From the NCBI RefSeq assembly GCF_018863415.1, contig NZ_JAHKSN010000030.1, positions 1 through 54,696 on the forward strand: a stretch of DNA of 54,696 bases, read 5' to 3'. Source of the DNA: Deinococcus aestuarii. Lineage in GTDB: Bacteria; Deinococcota; Deinococci; Deinococcales; Deinococcaceae. Shown here one piece after another: positions 45,734 through 53,922 of the stretch (its first letter is position 1; each line of letters begins with the position of its first letter). The position numbers and the translations under genes were made by a program. Under the pieces are notes generated by a model. That model was not told the origin of the DNA and made no database searches. It saw only the letters and a list, made by a program, of their open reading frames with translations.

Positions 45734-46630
45734 TCAGGAGAGACTTTGGAAGTAGTGACCCTGGTCGAGGTCCGCCAGCAGCCCCGGCTGGGTCGGCTGC
45801 CAGCCCAGCAACTCGCGGGTCAGCGTGCTGGAGGCCGGGGCGTCGGCGGCCAGAAAACGGGCCAGCCACCCGAAGTGACCCGTGGCTTCCTCAGCAGAGA
45901 CCGAGACCACCGGCAGCCCCAGGTGCCGCCCGATTCCCGAGGCGATGGCGCGGACCGGCACGCCCTCCTCGGCGACCCCGTGCAGGACCGACCCGGCGGG
46001 CGCGCCCTCCAGCGCCAGGCGGAAGAGGCGCGCGGCGTCGAGCCGGTGCACCGCCGGCCAGCGGTTGTCCCCGCCCCCGATGTAGCCGGACACCCCCCGC
46101 TCGCGGGCGATGGCGACGAGTCGAGCGATGAAGTTGGGGTCCCCCTCGCCGTGCACCGTCGGCGCGAGCCGCACGACGGACGAGCGCACCCCCCGGGAGG
46201 CGAGGGCGAGGGCCGCCTGGGCGGAGGCGACGCGCGGGTAGGTCGCCGGGTCGGGCCGGTCCTGTTCGGTCGCCACCCGCCCCGTCGCGGCCCCGGCCAG
46301 CCCGGAGGCGATCACCAGGGGCCGATCCGAGCCCTCCAGCGCGGCGCCGAGGGTTTCGATGGCGCGCAGGTCGGTCTGTGCGGCGGCCACGGGTTGCGAG
46401 AAGTCGTGGTTGTAGGCGAGGTGGATCACACCGTCCGCCGCGGCGGCGCCCGCCCGCAGGCTTTCCACGTCGTCGAGGTCGCCGCGCTGCACCGTGGCCC
46501 CGGCGGCGGCAATGGCCCGGGCCGAGGCCTCCGAGCGGGCGAGGCCCACCACCCCATGCCCGGCGGCGAGAAGTTCGGGAACCACGGCAGAGCCGACAAA
46601 CCCGGACGCGCCGGTCACGAAAATACGCAT
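45734..46630 (-). CDS. SDR-family NAD(P)-dependent oxidoreductase (extended, epimerase-like)
   Basis: 298 residues from ATG 46630. Rossmann motif FVTGASGFVGSAVVPELLAA, then VQRGDLDDVESLR and VIHLAYNHDFSQ. The usual Tyr-x-x-x-Lys is not obvious in the middle part (VASAQAALALASRGVRSSVV), which places it with the atypical NAD-dependent epimerase/dehydratase proteins. Late motifs are RLAPTVHGEGDPNF and PAVHRLDAARLFRLALEG. It lies two bases after the small membrane protein gene (46633-46878) and is probably co-transcribed. The divergent TetR gene with twin operators is the likely regulator. Confidence 0.9.
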   Translation of the reverse strand: MRIFVTGASGFVGSAVVPELLAAGHGVVGLARSEASARAIAAAGATVQRGDLDDVESLRAGAAAADGVIHLAYNHDFSQPVAAAQTDLRAIETLGAALEGSDRPLVIASGLAGAATGRVATEQDRPDPATYPRVASAQAALALASRGVRSSVVRLAPTVHGEGDPNFIARLVAIARERGVSGYIGGGDNRWPAVHRLDAARLFRLALEGAPAGSVLHGVAEEGVPVRAIASGIGRHLGLPVVSVSAEEATGHFGWLARFLAADAPASSTLTRELLGWQPTQPGLLADLDQGHYFQSLS

Positions 46631-46632
46631 GG

Positions 46633-46878
46633 TCAGACCTCCTGTGCCCGGGACGGGGCGGCCTGCGGGCCGCGAAGCAACCAACCCCGGAAGATCCACG
46701 TCAGGCGGGGCATCACCACGAACGTCATGGTGGGCACCAGCACCGCCGTCAGCAGCAGGGTCTGGAGAGGGAGCGCCAGGGTGCCGAGGTGGGGGCGGGC
46801 GACCCACAGCAGCAGGGTGATCAGGGGGTAGATGGCGAGCCAGTTGAGCAGGGCGAGCTTGTCTCTCGGAGGGTTCAT
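46633..46878 (-). CDS. Small membrane protein, similar to the membrane tail of ABM-type monooxygenases
   Basis: 81 residues from ATG 46878. Two hydrophobic segments: LNWLAIYPLITLLLWVA and LALPLQTLLLTAVLVPTMTF, ending VVMPRLTWIFRGWLL. This pattern is known as a membrane-spanning tail after antibiotic-biosynthesis-monooxygenase domains; here it stands alone. First gene of an operon with the SDR and divergent from TetR. Function unknown. Confidence 0.75.
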   Translation of the reverse strand: MNPPRDKLALLNWLAIYPLITLLLWVARPHLGTLALPLQTLLLTAVLVPTMTFVVMPRLTWIFRGWLLRGPQAAPSRAQEV

Positions 46879-46981
46879 GGGGGGCCCCTTTCGGCGAAGG
46901 CGGAGGACACGACCTGTCACGAGGACGCACGTTACCGGGCCCCCGGCGGATCGGCACCCCTCACCGCTCGGGCAGCCGCGA

Positions 46982-47029
46982 TGTCAGCGACTGACACCAG
47001 AAGCGTACACCGAATGTCAGCCGCTGTCA
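46982..47029. promoter_or_regulatory. Twin TetR operators
   Basis: TGTCAG-CGA-CTGACA (46982-46996) is a perfect palindrome. TGTCAG-CCG-CTGTCA (47015-47029) is a near-identical second copy, 33 bases centre to centre, about three helix turns. Both lie between the divergent SDR operon and the TetR gene, so control of both directions is expected. Confidence 0.75.
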
Positions 47030-47046
47030 TCACGTAGACTTGGGGG

Positions 47047-47634
47047 ATGGGCCGGTGGGGACCAGATGCGCGCGGTCGCCTGGAAGAGGCGGCGCTGGAG
47101 CTGTACACCGAGCGCGGCTACGAGCAGACCACGGTGGCCGAGATCGCCGGGCGGGCGGGGCTGACGGAGCGGACGTTTTTCCGGCACTTCGCCGACAAGC
47201 GCGAGGTGCTGTTCGGGGGGTCGACCCTTCTCCGGGAACTCGTCGTGGGCGCCGTCGAGCGCGTGCCGGAGGCCGCAACGCCGATGGAGGCGGTCGTTGC
47301 GGGCCTGGCGGCGGCGGGCGCCTTTTTTCAGCAGAACGTCGAGCGGTCGAGGCGGCGCCAGGCGGTGATCGACGCGAACGCGGAGCTTCAGGCCCGTGAG
47401 CTGAGCAAGTTCGCTGCACTCGCCACAGCGATTCAGGGCGCCCTGCACCGGCGTGGGGTCGCGGGCCCGGCAGCGGGTCTGACCGCCGAGGCCGGGATCG
47501 TGGTCTTCAAAACTACGTTCGAACGCTGGCTGGGCGGGACCGGCCAGCGAGACTGGACGCCACTCCTTCGTGAGTCACTGAACGACCTCAGAACCGTCGT
47601 GGGTGGCGGCGAGGCTCAGGTGGACCCGCAGTAA
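47047..47634 (+). CDS. TetR family transcriptional regulator
   Basis: 195 residues. The N-terminal helix-turn-helix is ALELYTERGYEQTTVAEIAG followed by RAGLTERTFFRHFADKREVL, the standard TetR pattern (about 10-55). The C-terminal helical domain would bind a small ligand. TAGACT (47035-47040) could be a -10 only six bases before the ATG, and there is no good ribosome-binding site, so the message may be leaderless. The twin palindromes directly upstream should be its operators; the divergent SDR/membrane-protein operon is the presumed target. Confidence 0.93.
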   Translation: MGRWGPDARGRLEEAALELYTERGYEQTTVAEIAGRAGLTERTFFRHFADKREVLFGGSTLLRELVVGAVERVPEAATPMEAVVAGLAAAGAFFQQNVERSRRRQAVIDANAELQARELSKFAALATAIQGALHRRGVAGPAAGLTAEAGIVVFKTTFERWLGGTGQRDWTPLLRESLNDLRTVVGGGEAQVDPQ

Positions 47635-47827
47635 CTCGGCCTGGGCATCCTCCGGCACTGCCAGGGGTGGAGGCGCTTGGGCACGATCACCCTGGCCCGC
47701 TGCTTGGCTACCCTCACCCCTCGCACGGGGAAAGGGACCCGAGAACAAAGGGCGTCCACGGGGCCCTTCCCGTTGGCCCGCCGCGCTTTCCCGTGATGAG
47801 CGTGCGGTTCCACAGGGCCGGTCCGGC

Positions 47828-48937
47828 TTACTTCGCCCGCGCCGCATCGCTCGCCGGTTCGGCGACCACCCGCCTCAGCAGGGCCAGCAGGGTGGCGCGT
47901 TCAGCTTCGGTCAGGGGGGCGAGGGTGCCGCCTAGCACCTCTTCGGCGATGGGGTAGCCCGCCTCCGACACTCGGGTCCCGGCGGACGTGAGGTGGTGCT
48001 CGATGCGCTTTCTGCGGCCGGGTCGGCGCTCGATCAGGCCCTGGGCCAGCAGCCGCCCCGCCAGCGTGCCGAACGCCTGGTCGCTCTGAAACGTTTCGGC
48101 CGCCAGCTCGTGCGCGGAGGCGCCCGGCAAGCGGCCGATGGCCCGCAGCGCGTCCCACTGGACCAGCGTGGTGCCGATGTCGGCCAGCCGGATGTCGAGG
48201 GCGCGCTGGTGCCGGTACTGCACCTGCTTGATGGCTCGAGGCGTCGGCGTTCGGTGGCGCCAGCTCCGTGAGCCTCCCCGCGACGGAGGCCAGCAGGCCC
48301 GGATACTTCTCCTCGTCCTCCGCTGCCCAGGCGTTCCCGCGCTGGCGAAGTGATGGGTGCCACTGGTGAACGAGCCCGGCACGACGATGCTGGTCTCGAT
48401 CCCGAAGCGGGCCAGCTCCGCCGCGTAGCTCACCGCCAGCGCGTCCATCGCCGCCATGGCCGCGAAGTACGGGGCCAGGTAGGGGGGCGTCCCGCCCCGG
48501 GTGCTGGAGCTGCCCACCCACAGGACCAGGCCGTGCCCCTGACCCCGCAGGTGAGGCAGCGCCGCCCGGTTGAGCCGCTGGGTACTCAGCACGTTCGTGT
48601 CGTACACCTGCGCCAGTTGTTCCGGGGTGAAGGCTTCGGTGGGACCATTCACCATGTGCCCGGCGTTGTGAATCACCACGTCAAGCCTGCCTGCGTCCCG
48701 CACGATCCGGGCGACGGCGGTGTCCACGGACGCCTGGGAACTCACGTCGAGTTCGGTGGTGCGCAGATCGACGCCGTGCTCCCGGGCGTAGGTCTGCGCC
48801 CCGCGGACGCGCCCGGCATTCCGACCCGTGGTTTCCCGGATGCCCGCATAGACGATGTTCCCCGCGTCCGCGAGGGCGCGCGCGGTGAGGGCGCCGAAGC
48901 CGCTGCCCGCTCCGCTGATCACGATGACCTGTGCCAT
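47828..48937 (-). pseudogene. Chimera of a short-chain dehydrogenase and a MarR regulator
   Basis: One 369-residue frame from ATG 48937. Residues 1-205 are an SDR (VISGAGSGFGALTARALADA, VIHNAGHMVNGPTEAF), but the catalytic Tyr-x-x-x-Lys reads YFAAM, so Lys is Met. After THHFASAG the open frame is nonsense for about 35 residues, while the next frame shows the expected SDR sequence (EDEEKYPGLLASVAGRLTEL) up to ADAS. From AIKQVQYRHQRALDIRL the protein is a MarR-type winged helix (LVQWDALRAIGRLPGASAH, QAFGTLAGRLLAQGLIERRP) lacking its first helix. A deletion has joined two genes. A working product is unlikely. Confidence 0.8.
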
Positions 48938-48938
48938 C

Positions 48939-49682
48939 TCAGACCGCCCCACCGTTGACGAGGATGACTTGGCCGTTGATCCAACGCCCGGGCCCGGCCA
49001 GGAACGACACCACCTCGGCGATGTCCCCCGGGGTGCCCAGGCGTTCCAGCGGATTCATCTTCGCCATCCGGTCGATGGTGGCCTGATCCTTCCCGTCCAG
49101 AAACAGGTCGGTGGCGGTGGGGCCGGGGGCCACCGCGTTCACGGTGATGTCGCGCCCCCGCATCTCACGGGCCAGGATGCGGCTCAGGGCGTCCACCGCC
49201 CCCTTGCTGGCGGCGTACGGCGCGTAGGTGGGGAGCGCCAGTTCCACGACCGAGCTGGAGAGGTTGATGATCGCGCCACCGGGCCGAATTCGGCGGGCGG
49301 CCTGCCGGTTGACGAGGAACGTGCCCCGGACGTTGACCCGGTGCATCCGGTCGAAGTCTTCAACCGTGAACTCCGCGAGCGGCTTCAGGAGCATGATGCC
49401 CGCCGCGTGGACGACGACATCCACGCCGCCATAGGTCTGCTCGGCCGTGGCAAACAGCGTCTCGACGGCCTGTTCGTCGGACACATCGACCTTGACGGCG
49501 GTGACGGTGCCGCCCGCGGCCTGAATGGAGGCCACGGTGTCCTGCGCTTCCTGATCGTTGTTGGCGTAGGCGATGACGACGGTCAGGCCGGCGGCGGCGA
49601 GGTGCTCGGCGCTCTGGCGCCCGATACCGCGTGAACCGCCGGTGACGATGGCGACACGCCCAGGGGTGGTGGGGGTGGTCAT
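48939..49682 (-). CDS. SDR-family oxidoreductase (FabG-like)
   Basis: 247 residues from ATG 49682, GGAGGA upstream. A complete classical SDR: cofactor motif AIVTGGSRGIGRQSAEHLAA, VVHAAGIMLL, catalytic Ser in IINLSSSVVEL, and Tyr-x-x-x-Lys in YAPYAASKGAVDALSRIL; the end is GQVILVNGGAV. An NAD(P)H-dependent carbonyl reductase or alcohol dehydrogenase; the substrate is unknown. The stop is one base from the next (chimeric) SDR start, so these formed an operon. Divergent AraC gene at 49931 is the likely regulator. Confidence 0.95.
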   Translation of the reverse strand: MTTPTTPGRVAIVTGGSRGIGRQSAEHLAAAGLTVVIAYANNDQEAQDTVASIQAAGGTVTAVKVDVSDEQAVETLFATAEQTYGGVDVVVHAAGIMLLKPLAEFTVEDFDRMHRVNVRGTFLVNRQAARRIRPGGAIINLSSSVVELALPTYAPYAASKGAVDALSRILAREMRGRDITVNAVAPGPTATDLFLDGKDQATIDRMAKMNPLERLGTPGDIAEVVSFLAGPGRWINGQVILVNGGAV

Positions 49683-49745
49683 GGAAGATTCCTCCAGAAT
49701 GAGAGCTGCCGGGTCCGGCACCGTGCCAGGGCCTGCGGGCGAGGT

Positions 49746-49782
49746 GACGACAGTGCGGGAACGGTGAGCGAGAGCTGTCGTC
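49746..49782. promoter_or_regulatory. Inverted repeat in the SDR / AraC divergent region
   Basis: GACGACAG (49746-49753) and CTGTCGTC (49775-49782), 21 bases apart, with further partial pairing outside (CGAG/CTCG). Placed between the divergent starts 49682 and 49931, it may be a regulator site or an RNA hairpin. Confidence 0.35.
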
Positions 49783-49930
49783 CTCGTTCCTGCCCGCCTA
49801 CTCTCCTCCAGAAGCTGCCCCTGCCGATAGCGCGATGCTGGAGAGAACTTGCCTGATCCTGCAAGGTTGCATGGGTCAAGCGTGAGGCAGACGGGGATGG
49901 TGCGGGGTGGAGGGAAGGAGAATAGGGGTC

Positions 49931-50866
49931 ATGTCCGGCGCCTCCGTTCCCTCCCCTGCTGAGGTCCTGACCCCACCGGCAGAGCTGACCGCCTTGCTCA
50001 CCCGGCACGCCACCGAGCCCGGCCTTCAGTCCACCGCGGTGCCGGGACTGCACCTGTACCGGGCGCTGGCTCAGTCCGAACCGGTGCATACGGTCTACAC
50101 GCCGTCGGTGTGTCTGGTCGCCCAGGGCCGCAAGCTGGTCGGGCAGGGTGGGGTATCCATGCCCTACGGCCCGGACGACCTGCTGCTGGTCTCGGTCAGC
50201 CTGCCGCTCACCGCGCAGATTCTCGAAGCGTCCCCCGAGAAGCCCCACCTCGCGCTGCATGTGGACCTCGACCCGGCCCTGATCGCGGCCCTGGCCCTGG
50301 AGTACCCGGCGGCGCCGGGCCCCGGGGGGCAGTCCGGGCTGGTGGTGACAGCCCTGGAGCCGCTGGTGCAGGGCGCCATTCTGCGGCTGGTGCGGCTGCT
50401 CGACACGCCGCAGCACATCCCTGCGCTGGCCCCGCTGATCCTGCGCGAACTGGGGTACCTGCTGCTGGTCGGGCCAGAGGGGAGCCGACTGCGGGCGATG
50501 GTGCAGACCGCCGGGCAGACTTCCCGGATCGCCACGGCCATCGAACGGTTGGTCCGGGAGTACGACCGGCCCCTGCGGGTGGAGCAGATGGCCCGGGACG
50601 TGCACATGAGCGTGTCGGGCTTCCATCACCACTTCAAGGCGGTGACGGCCCTGAGTCCCCTCCAGTTCCAGAAGCGGCTGCGGCTGCAAGAGGCGCGCCG
50701 ATTGCTGCTGAGTCGGGAGGCGGATGTCACCCGGGTCAGTTCTCAGGTCGGCTACGACAGTCCGTCGCAGTTCAGCCGGGAGTATCGCCGCCTCTTCGGG
50801 GCGTCTCCCCGTCAGGATGTGAGCCGGTGGCACGCCGCCGATCCGACCGGGGGAGTGGCTGTTTAA
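49931..50866 (+). CDS. AraC family transcriptional regulator with AraC_N domain
   Basis: 311 residues from ATG 49931 (GAAGGAG about ten bases upstream). N-terminal AraC_N ligand domain (about 25-190: VYTPSVCLVAQGRKLVGQGG, ALHVDLDPALIAALAL). C-terminal AraC DNA-binding domain (about 205-305): VEQMARDVHMSVSGFHHHFK, SPLQFQKRLRLQEARRLLL and VGYDSPSQFSREYRRLFG. Same type as the regulator at 666-1655. It is divergent from the SDR operon, which is its probable target. Confidence 0.95.
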   Translation: MSGASVPSPAEVLTPPAELTALLTRHATEPGLQSTAVPGLHLYRALAQSEPVHTVYTPSVCLVAQGRKLVGQGGVSMPYGPDDLLLVSVSLPLTAQILEASPEKPHLALHVDLDPALIAALALEYPAAPGPGGQSGLVVTALEPLVQGAILRLVRLLDTPQHIPALAPLILRELGYLLLVGPEGSRLRAMVQTAGQTSRIATAIERLVREYDRPLRVEQMARDVHMSVSGFHHHFKAVTALSPLQFQKRLRLQEARRLLLSREADVTRVSSQVGYDSPSQFSREYRRLFGASPRQDVSRWHAADPTGGVAV

Positions 50867-50934
50867 CCGTGCTGTCGTCAAGCACCCGGTTCATGGCCGG
50901 GGTTCGGGGCAGGTGGAGTCTCGTGGTTCTGGCC

Positions 50935-51912
50935 CTACTCGCACGCGACCCCATCCCCGTCCCGGTCCAACGCGGTGCTGTACCCTGGCTGTCCCCGCCG
51001 CAGCGGCGTCACGCCCGCCGCCCGCGCCTGCGCACAGCTCCGGTACACCGGGGAAGCGGGCGATGCTGGGGTGGAGCGAGGTGCTGCCCCCTGGTTGGCG
51101 GGAACCGGCGCCCCCTTTTCACTGGTGATCGCAAACTTTCCGCCCGGCTGCACGGTCACCGGCACCGTGCCCTGCCGGTCGGTGCGGTACACCGTCGCCC
51201 CCACCCGCCGGTAGAGCGAGAGCGCCTCCTGGGTCGGGTGGCCGTAGGTGTCCGGCCCCACCCCGATCACCACGTTCAGCCAGGCGAGGTGGTCGCCGTT
51301 GTTGGCGCCGTGATGGATGGATTTGTACACGTCGATGTCCCCCAGGACCGAGGCCGGATACGTCTTCAACCACGCTTACGTCTCCGGCGTCTCGCTGTCC
51401 CCCGTCATCAGCGCGCGGAAGGTGCCGTACTGGATCAGCAGGCCGACGCTGTTCACGTTCCGCTCCTCGGGCATCCCCGGCGGGGGCGGCAGCACGGTCA
51501 CCCGGACACTCCCGAGGTTGATCACCTGATCTTTCGCCAGCAGCCCCTGGGTGCCCGCCCGTTGCACCGCTGCCGTGAGCTTGCCCCACGTCTGGGAGGT
51601 CGCGGCGGATCCCGTTGTTCAGGAAGAAGCGCGGTTTGAAGAGTTGCGCGGCCGGCACCAGCCGCGTGATGTGATCGGCGTCGCCGTGACTGGCCGCCAC
51701 CAGATCGAGGCTTCCTCCCCCGTACCCCTTGAGCAGAGCCTGCATCCGGGCTTCCGAGCGGCCCCCGTCATAGAGGAGCGACTTGCCCTCGGGGCTCGTG
51801 ACAACACCGCGTCCTCCTGCCCCACGTCGAGGAAGCGGATGGTCAGGGCCTCAGTCGCCTGGGCCCGCACCGTCCCCAGCGCGAGGGCCGCCAGGGCGAG
51901 CACGCGCCGCAC
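50935..51912 (-). pseudogene. ComEC-like metallo-beta-lactamase protein with excalibur domain, multiply disrupted
   Basis: Minus strand from GTG 51912: signal peptide RRVLALAALALGTVRAQA, then TIRFLDVGQEDAVL. Sense moves to another frame near 51805 (VTSPEGKSLLYDGGRSEARM) carrying the metal motif AASHGDADHITRL, then near 51600 to the first frame again (GKLTAAVQRAGTQGLL, VGLLIQYGTFRALMTGDSET). At 51376-51378 a TAA interrupts, after which AWLKTYPASVLGDIDVYKSI continues, and the gene ends with an excalibur Ca-binding domain (PGYSTALDRDGDGVACE). Two frameshifts plus one nonsense codon make it a pseudogene. Intact relatives are exported hydrolases of uncertain role. Confidence 0.85.
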
Positions 51913-52126
51913 GGTTCAGCGCATCAAGTTGTATCTGGGCGCCCTGCCGACGTTCCCGGGTCGCCTCATGGTCGATCTCGACGGTCAGGTCGCCGTCCTC
52001 CACCTGCCCTCGCAAGACGTCTCCCTCCCGCACGCCTTCGGGCAGGGACGCCGGGGAACAGTCCTCGGTGATGCCGCCCACGATCAGGCGGCCAGTCAGC
52101 ACCGGCCCGGAGGAATCTGAAATCAT
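51851..52126 (-). CDS. DUF3006-like protein
   Basis: 91 residues. The core LPEGVREGDVLRGQVEDGDL, then EIDHEATRERRQGAQIQL, fits DUF3006, small proteins that are often encoded beside ComEC-like metallo-beta-lactamase genes, as here. The N terminus (MISDSSGPVLTGRLIVGG) is compatible but less typical. The last 20 or so residues run over the start of the next gene in low-quality sequence, so the natural end may be near LDALN or lost by a shift. The function of the family is unknown. Confidence 0.65.
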   Translation of the reverse strand: MISDSSGPVLTGRLIVGGITEDCSPASLPEGVREGDVLRGQVEDGDLTVEIDHEATRERRQGAQIQLDALNRAARARPGGPRAGDGAGPGD

Positions 52127-52283
52127 GGGGCACGCTAGCGCACCCGGTCCAGGCGAGGGCGACCTGTGGCCCGCTGGGGTGGTCGCTTCTGGCCCGGCTC
52201 CATCTGCCGAGGTCAGCCTGTTAAAGCGGCGTCCCTCCCCCAGGGCCAGACCGGCGAGCGGTGGTCACCCAAGACCCTGGGCT

Positions 52284-52583
52284 TCAGAACAGGTTGTAGC
52301 TGCCCACCACCGTCAGAGGCTGCGGCACCGTCGGTTCCGCCAGCCACCCCTGAATCTGCTCCTGAAAGGCGCGGAACTCGGGAATCGAAGCCAGCGGATT
52401 CTCCCCGGGCTGGTCCAGGGCGAGCAGGATCACGTAGGTCGAGCTGTCCCCCAGGCGCGACGAGGCGTAACGCACCCCCTGGGGCTGCTGGGCCTGGATC
52501 GCCGCGAACAGGGTCCTCACCGCCCCCTCGATGTCGGACAGGTGCTCTCCCCGGATGGTGGCGCGAAACATCATCACGTGCAT
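52284..52583 (-). CDS. Hypothetical dimeric alpha/beta-barrel-like protein
   Basis: 99 residues from ATG 52583, with AGGAG upstream. Pattern of a ferredoxin-like ABM/EthD-type fold: strand MHVMMFRATI, helix LSDIEGAVRTLFAAIQAQQP, strand VRYASSRLGDSSTYVILLAL, helix IPEFRAFQEQIQGWL, strand LTVVGSYNLF. No catalytic residues can be pointed to. It is the last gene of the ArsR-SRPBCC-AhpD group, 42 bases beyond the AhpD-like gene, and may be co-transcribed with it. Confidence 0.8.
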   Translation of the reverse strand: MHVMMFRATIRGEHLSDIEGAVRTLFAAIQAQQPQGVRYASSRLGDSSTYVILLALDQPGENPLASIPEFRAFQEQIQGWLAEPTVPQPLTVVGSYNLF

Positions 52584-52625
52584 GGGTCACTCCTGCTGGT
52601 CCGGTGCGACGGGTGAAGGGACGGT

Positions 52626-53089
52626 CTACCAACGCTGGCCGCCGACCTGAGCGGTCGTGACGTTCAGGCGGTTCCAGAGGTTGATCAGGCCGATGGACAA
52701 GACGCAGCACCTCCGATGCGGCTCAGGTCGGCCTCGCCGTAGTGCCGGGCCGCCTCCCGCCTGGGTGACCGGGCTCACCCGGTGCCCGACGAGGTCTGGC
52801 GGGAGGCGGCCTCGGTCAGGGCGAGCGCGGCCCGCTCGGCGTCCGTGAAGTACGGCGTGTCCCGCCAGGCCCCCACCGCGAAGAGGCGGTCGTCGGTCTC
52901 TCCCGCCTGCTTCAGGTCGCGGCAATGGCTGATCACGCACGCGCTGCACCTGTTGATCTGGCTGGCCCGCAGGTTGATCAGGTCACGGAGCTGAGCGGGA
53001 AGACCCCCCTGGGCTGCCCGGCCGGGATCGAGCAGTGCGGGCATGGCCCCGGGGACACGGAGGGCGGGGTTCTTCATGCGCTCGGACAT
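52626..53089 (-). pseudogene. AhpD/carboxymuconolactone-decarboxylase-like gene interrupted by a 36-bp inversion
   Basis: From ATG 53089 (AGGAGG upstream) the frame gives 104 residues: LINLRASQINRCSACVISHC contains the CxxC...H redox site of AhpD-like proteins, then AERAALALTEAASR, then nonsense and TGA. The 36 bases 52762-52797 lie between perfect 14-bp inverted repeats. If they are turned round, the frame reads TEAASRLGDRAHPVPDEVW followed by REAARHYGEADLSRI, the expected family sequence. A further one-base shift near 52703 precedes VLSIGLINLWNRLNV and the end at 52626. Intact, it would be a peroxidase- or alkylhydroperoxidase-like protein. Confidence 0.9.
52748..52811. repeat. 14-bp inverted repeats bounding an inverted 36-bp segment
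   Basis: Arms GGCCGCCTCCCGCC (52748-52761) and GGCGGGAGGCGGCC (52798-52811) are perfect complements. Both arms are coding sequence of the AhpD-like gene (EAASR and WREAA). The segment between is in the wrong orientation relative to the gene. Confidence 0.95.
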
Positions 53090-53122
53090 GGGGACCTCCT
53101 GGGCCTGGAGAGGGCGGGGAGT

Positions 53123-53584
53123 TCAGCGTCCCTCAGTCGCTTCGGGAGGGAAAGACGCGATCACCTGCTCCAGGCGGGCCAGGAAGCGTGGCCAGCCCTG
53201 CGTGGCCCCCCGGAAGTTCGGTTCGTCCTGGGGCCGGAAGCCCGACTGCTCCATGCGCAGCACGACCCCCTCCTCCACGGGCTGGAGGGTCCAGGTGACA
53301 AGGGTGCTCAGCTCATCCCCCGCGGCCCCGGTGGTGTGCCAGCGGTACACCAGGCGGCCGCAGGGCACGACCTCCAGCACCTCCCCCTCGGTGACGCCGT
53401 TCCAGTTGGGGACCGCGGGCGCGCGCAGGGTGAAGCGGTGACCGACAACCGCCCGGAAGTCACCGGGCATCAGCCACTGGGCCACCAGGTCGCCCTCCGT
53501 GAGCGCCCGCCAGACCTTCTGCGCCGGGTGCGCCAGGTACCGCTCGACCACGATGGAGCGCGTGCCAGCAGCGGACGTGATCAT
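53123..53584 (-). CDS. SRPBCC / AHSA1-domain protein
   Basis: 153 residues from ATG 53584, overlapping the ArsR stop (ATGA). START-like fold of the AHSA1 group: SIVVERYLAHPAQKVWRALT, VAQWLMPGDFRAVVGHRFTL, EVLEVVPCGRLVYRWHTTG and LVTWTLQPVEEGVVLRMEQSG. Such proteins bind hydrophobic ligands in a deep pocket, and pairs with ArsR regulators are very common. Ligand unknown. The AhpD-like gene follows 33 bases later. Confidence 0.93.
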   Translation of the reverse strand: MITSAAGTRSIVVERYLAHPAQKVWRALTEGDLVAQWLMPGDFRAVVGHRFTLRAPAVPNWNGVTEGEVLEVVPCGRLVYRWHTTGAAGDELSTLVTWTLQPVEEGVVLRMEQSGFRPQDEPNFRGATQGWPRFLARLEQVIASFPPEATEGR

Positions 53585-53922
53585 GGGTCCATCCGGTCCA
53601 GCAGCCCTTCCAGACGGTCGAAACGCTCACGCCAGAAAGCGCCGTACAGCTCGATCCAGTCGATCAGGGGGGCGAGGCCCTGCGGATCGGCCGCGTAGTG
53701 CACCATCCGGCCCTGGGGGCGGCCGTGGACCAGGCCCGCCCCCTTGAGGACGCCCAGGTGCTTGGACACGGCGGCCTGGGAGATGCCCGCACGCTCGGTG
53801 AGGGCCCGGACGTTTTGCTCCCCCTCGCGCATCAGGTGCTCGAACAGGCCCCGGCGGGTGGGATCGGCCAGGCTGCGCAACACCTCCGTGGGTGGGATGA
53901 CCTGCCCGCTTCCATAGCGCAT
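53581..53922 (-). CDS. ArsR family transcriptional regulator
   Basis: 113 residues from ATG 53922. Winged helix of the ArsR/SmtB type: LRSLADPTRRGLFEHLMREG, VRALTERAGISQAAVSKHLG and VLKGAGLVHGRPQGRMVHYA. No metal-binding Cys cluster, as in the SRPBCC-linked subgroup. It should repress its own operon (SRPBCC, AhpD-like, small barrel protein). The start has no ribosome-binding site and lies six bases after a -10, so the message is probably leaderless; the promoter overlaps a perfect palindrome that fits an ArsR operator. Confidence 0.95.
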   Translation of the reverse strand: MRYGSGQVIPPTEVLRSLADPTRRGLFEHLMREGEQNVRALTERAGISQAAVSKHLGVLKGAGLVHGRPQGRMVHYAADPQGLAPLIDWIELYGAFWRERFDRLEGLLDRMDP

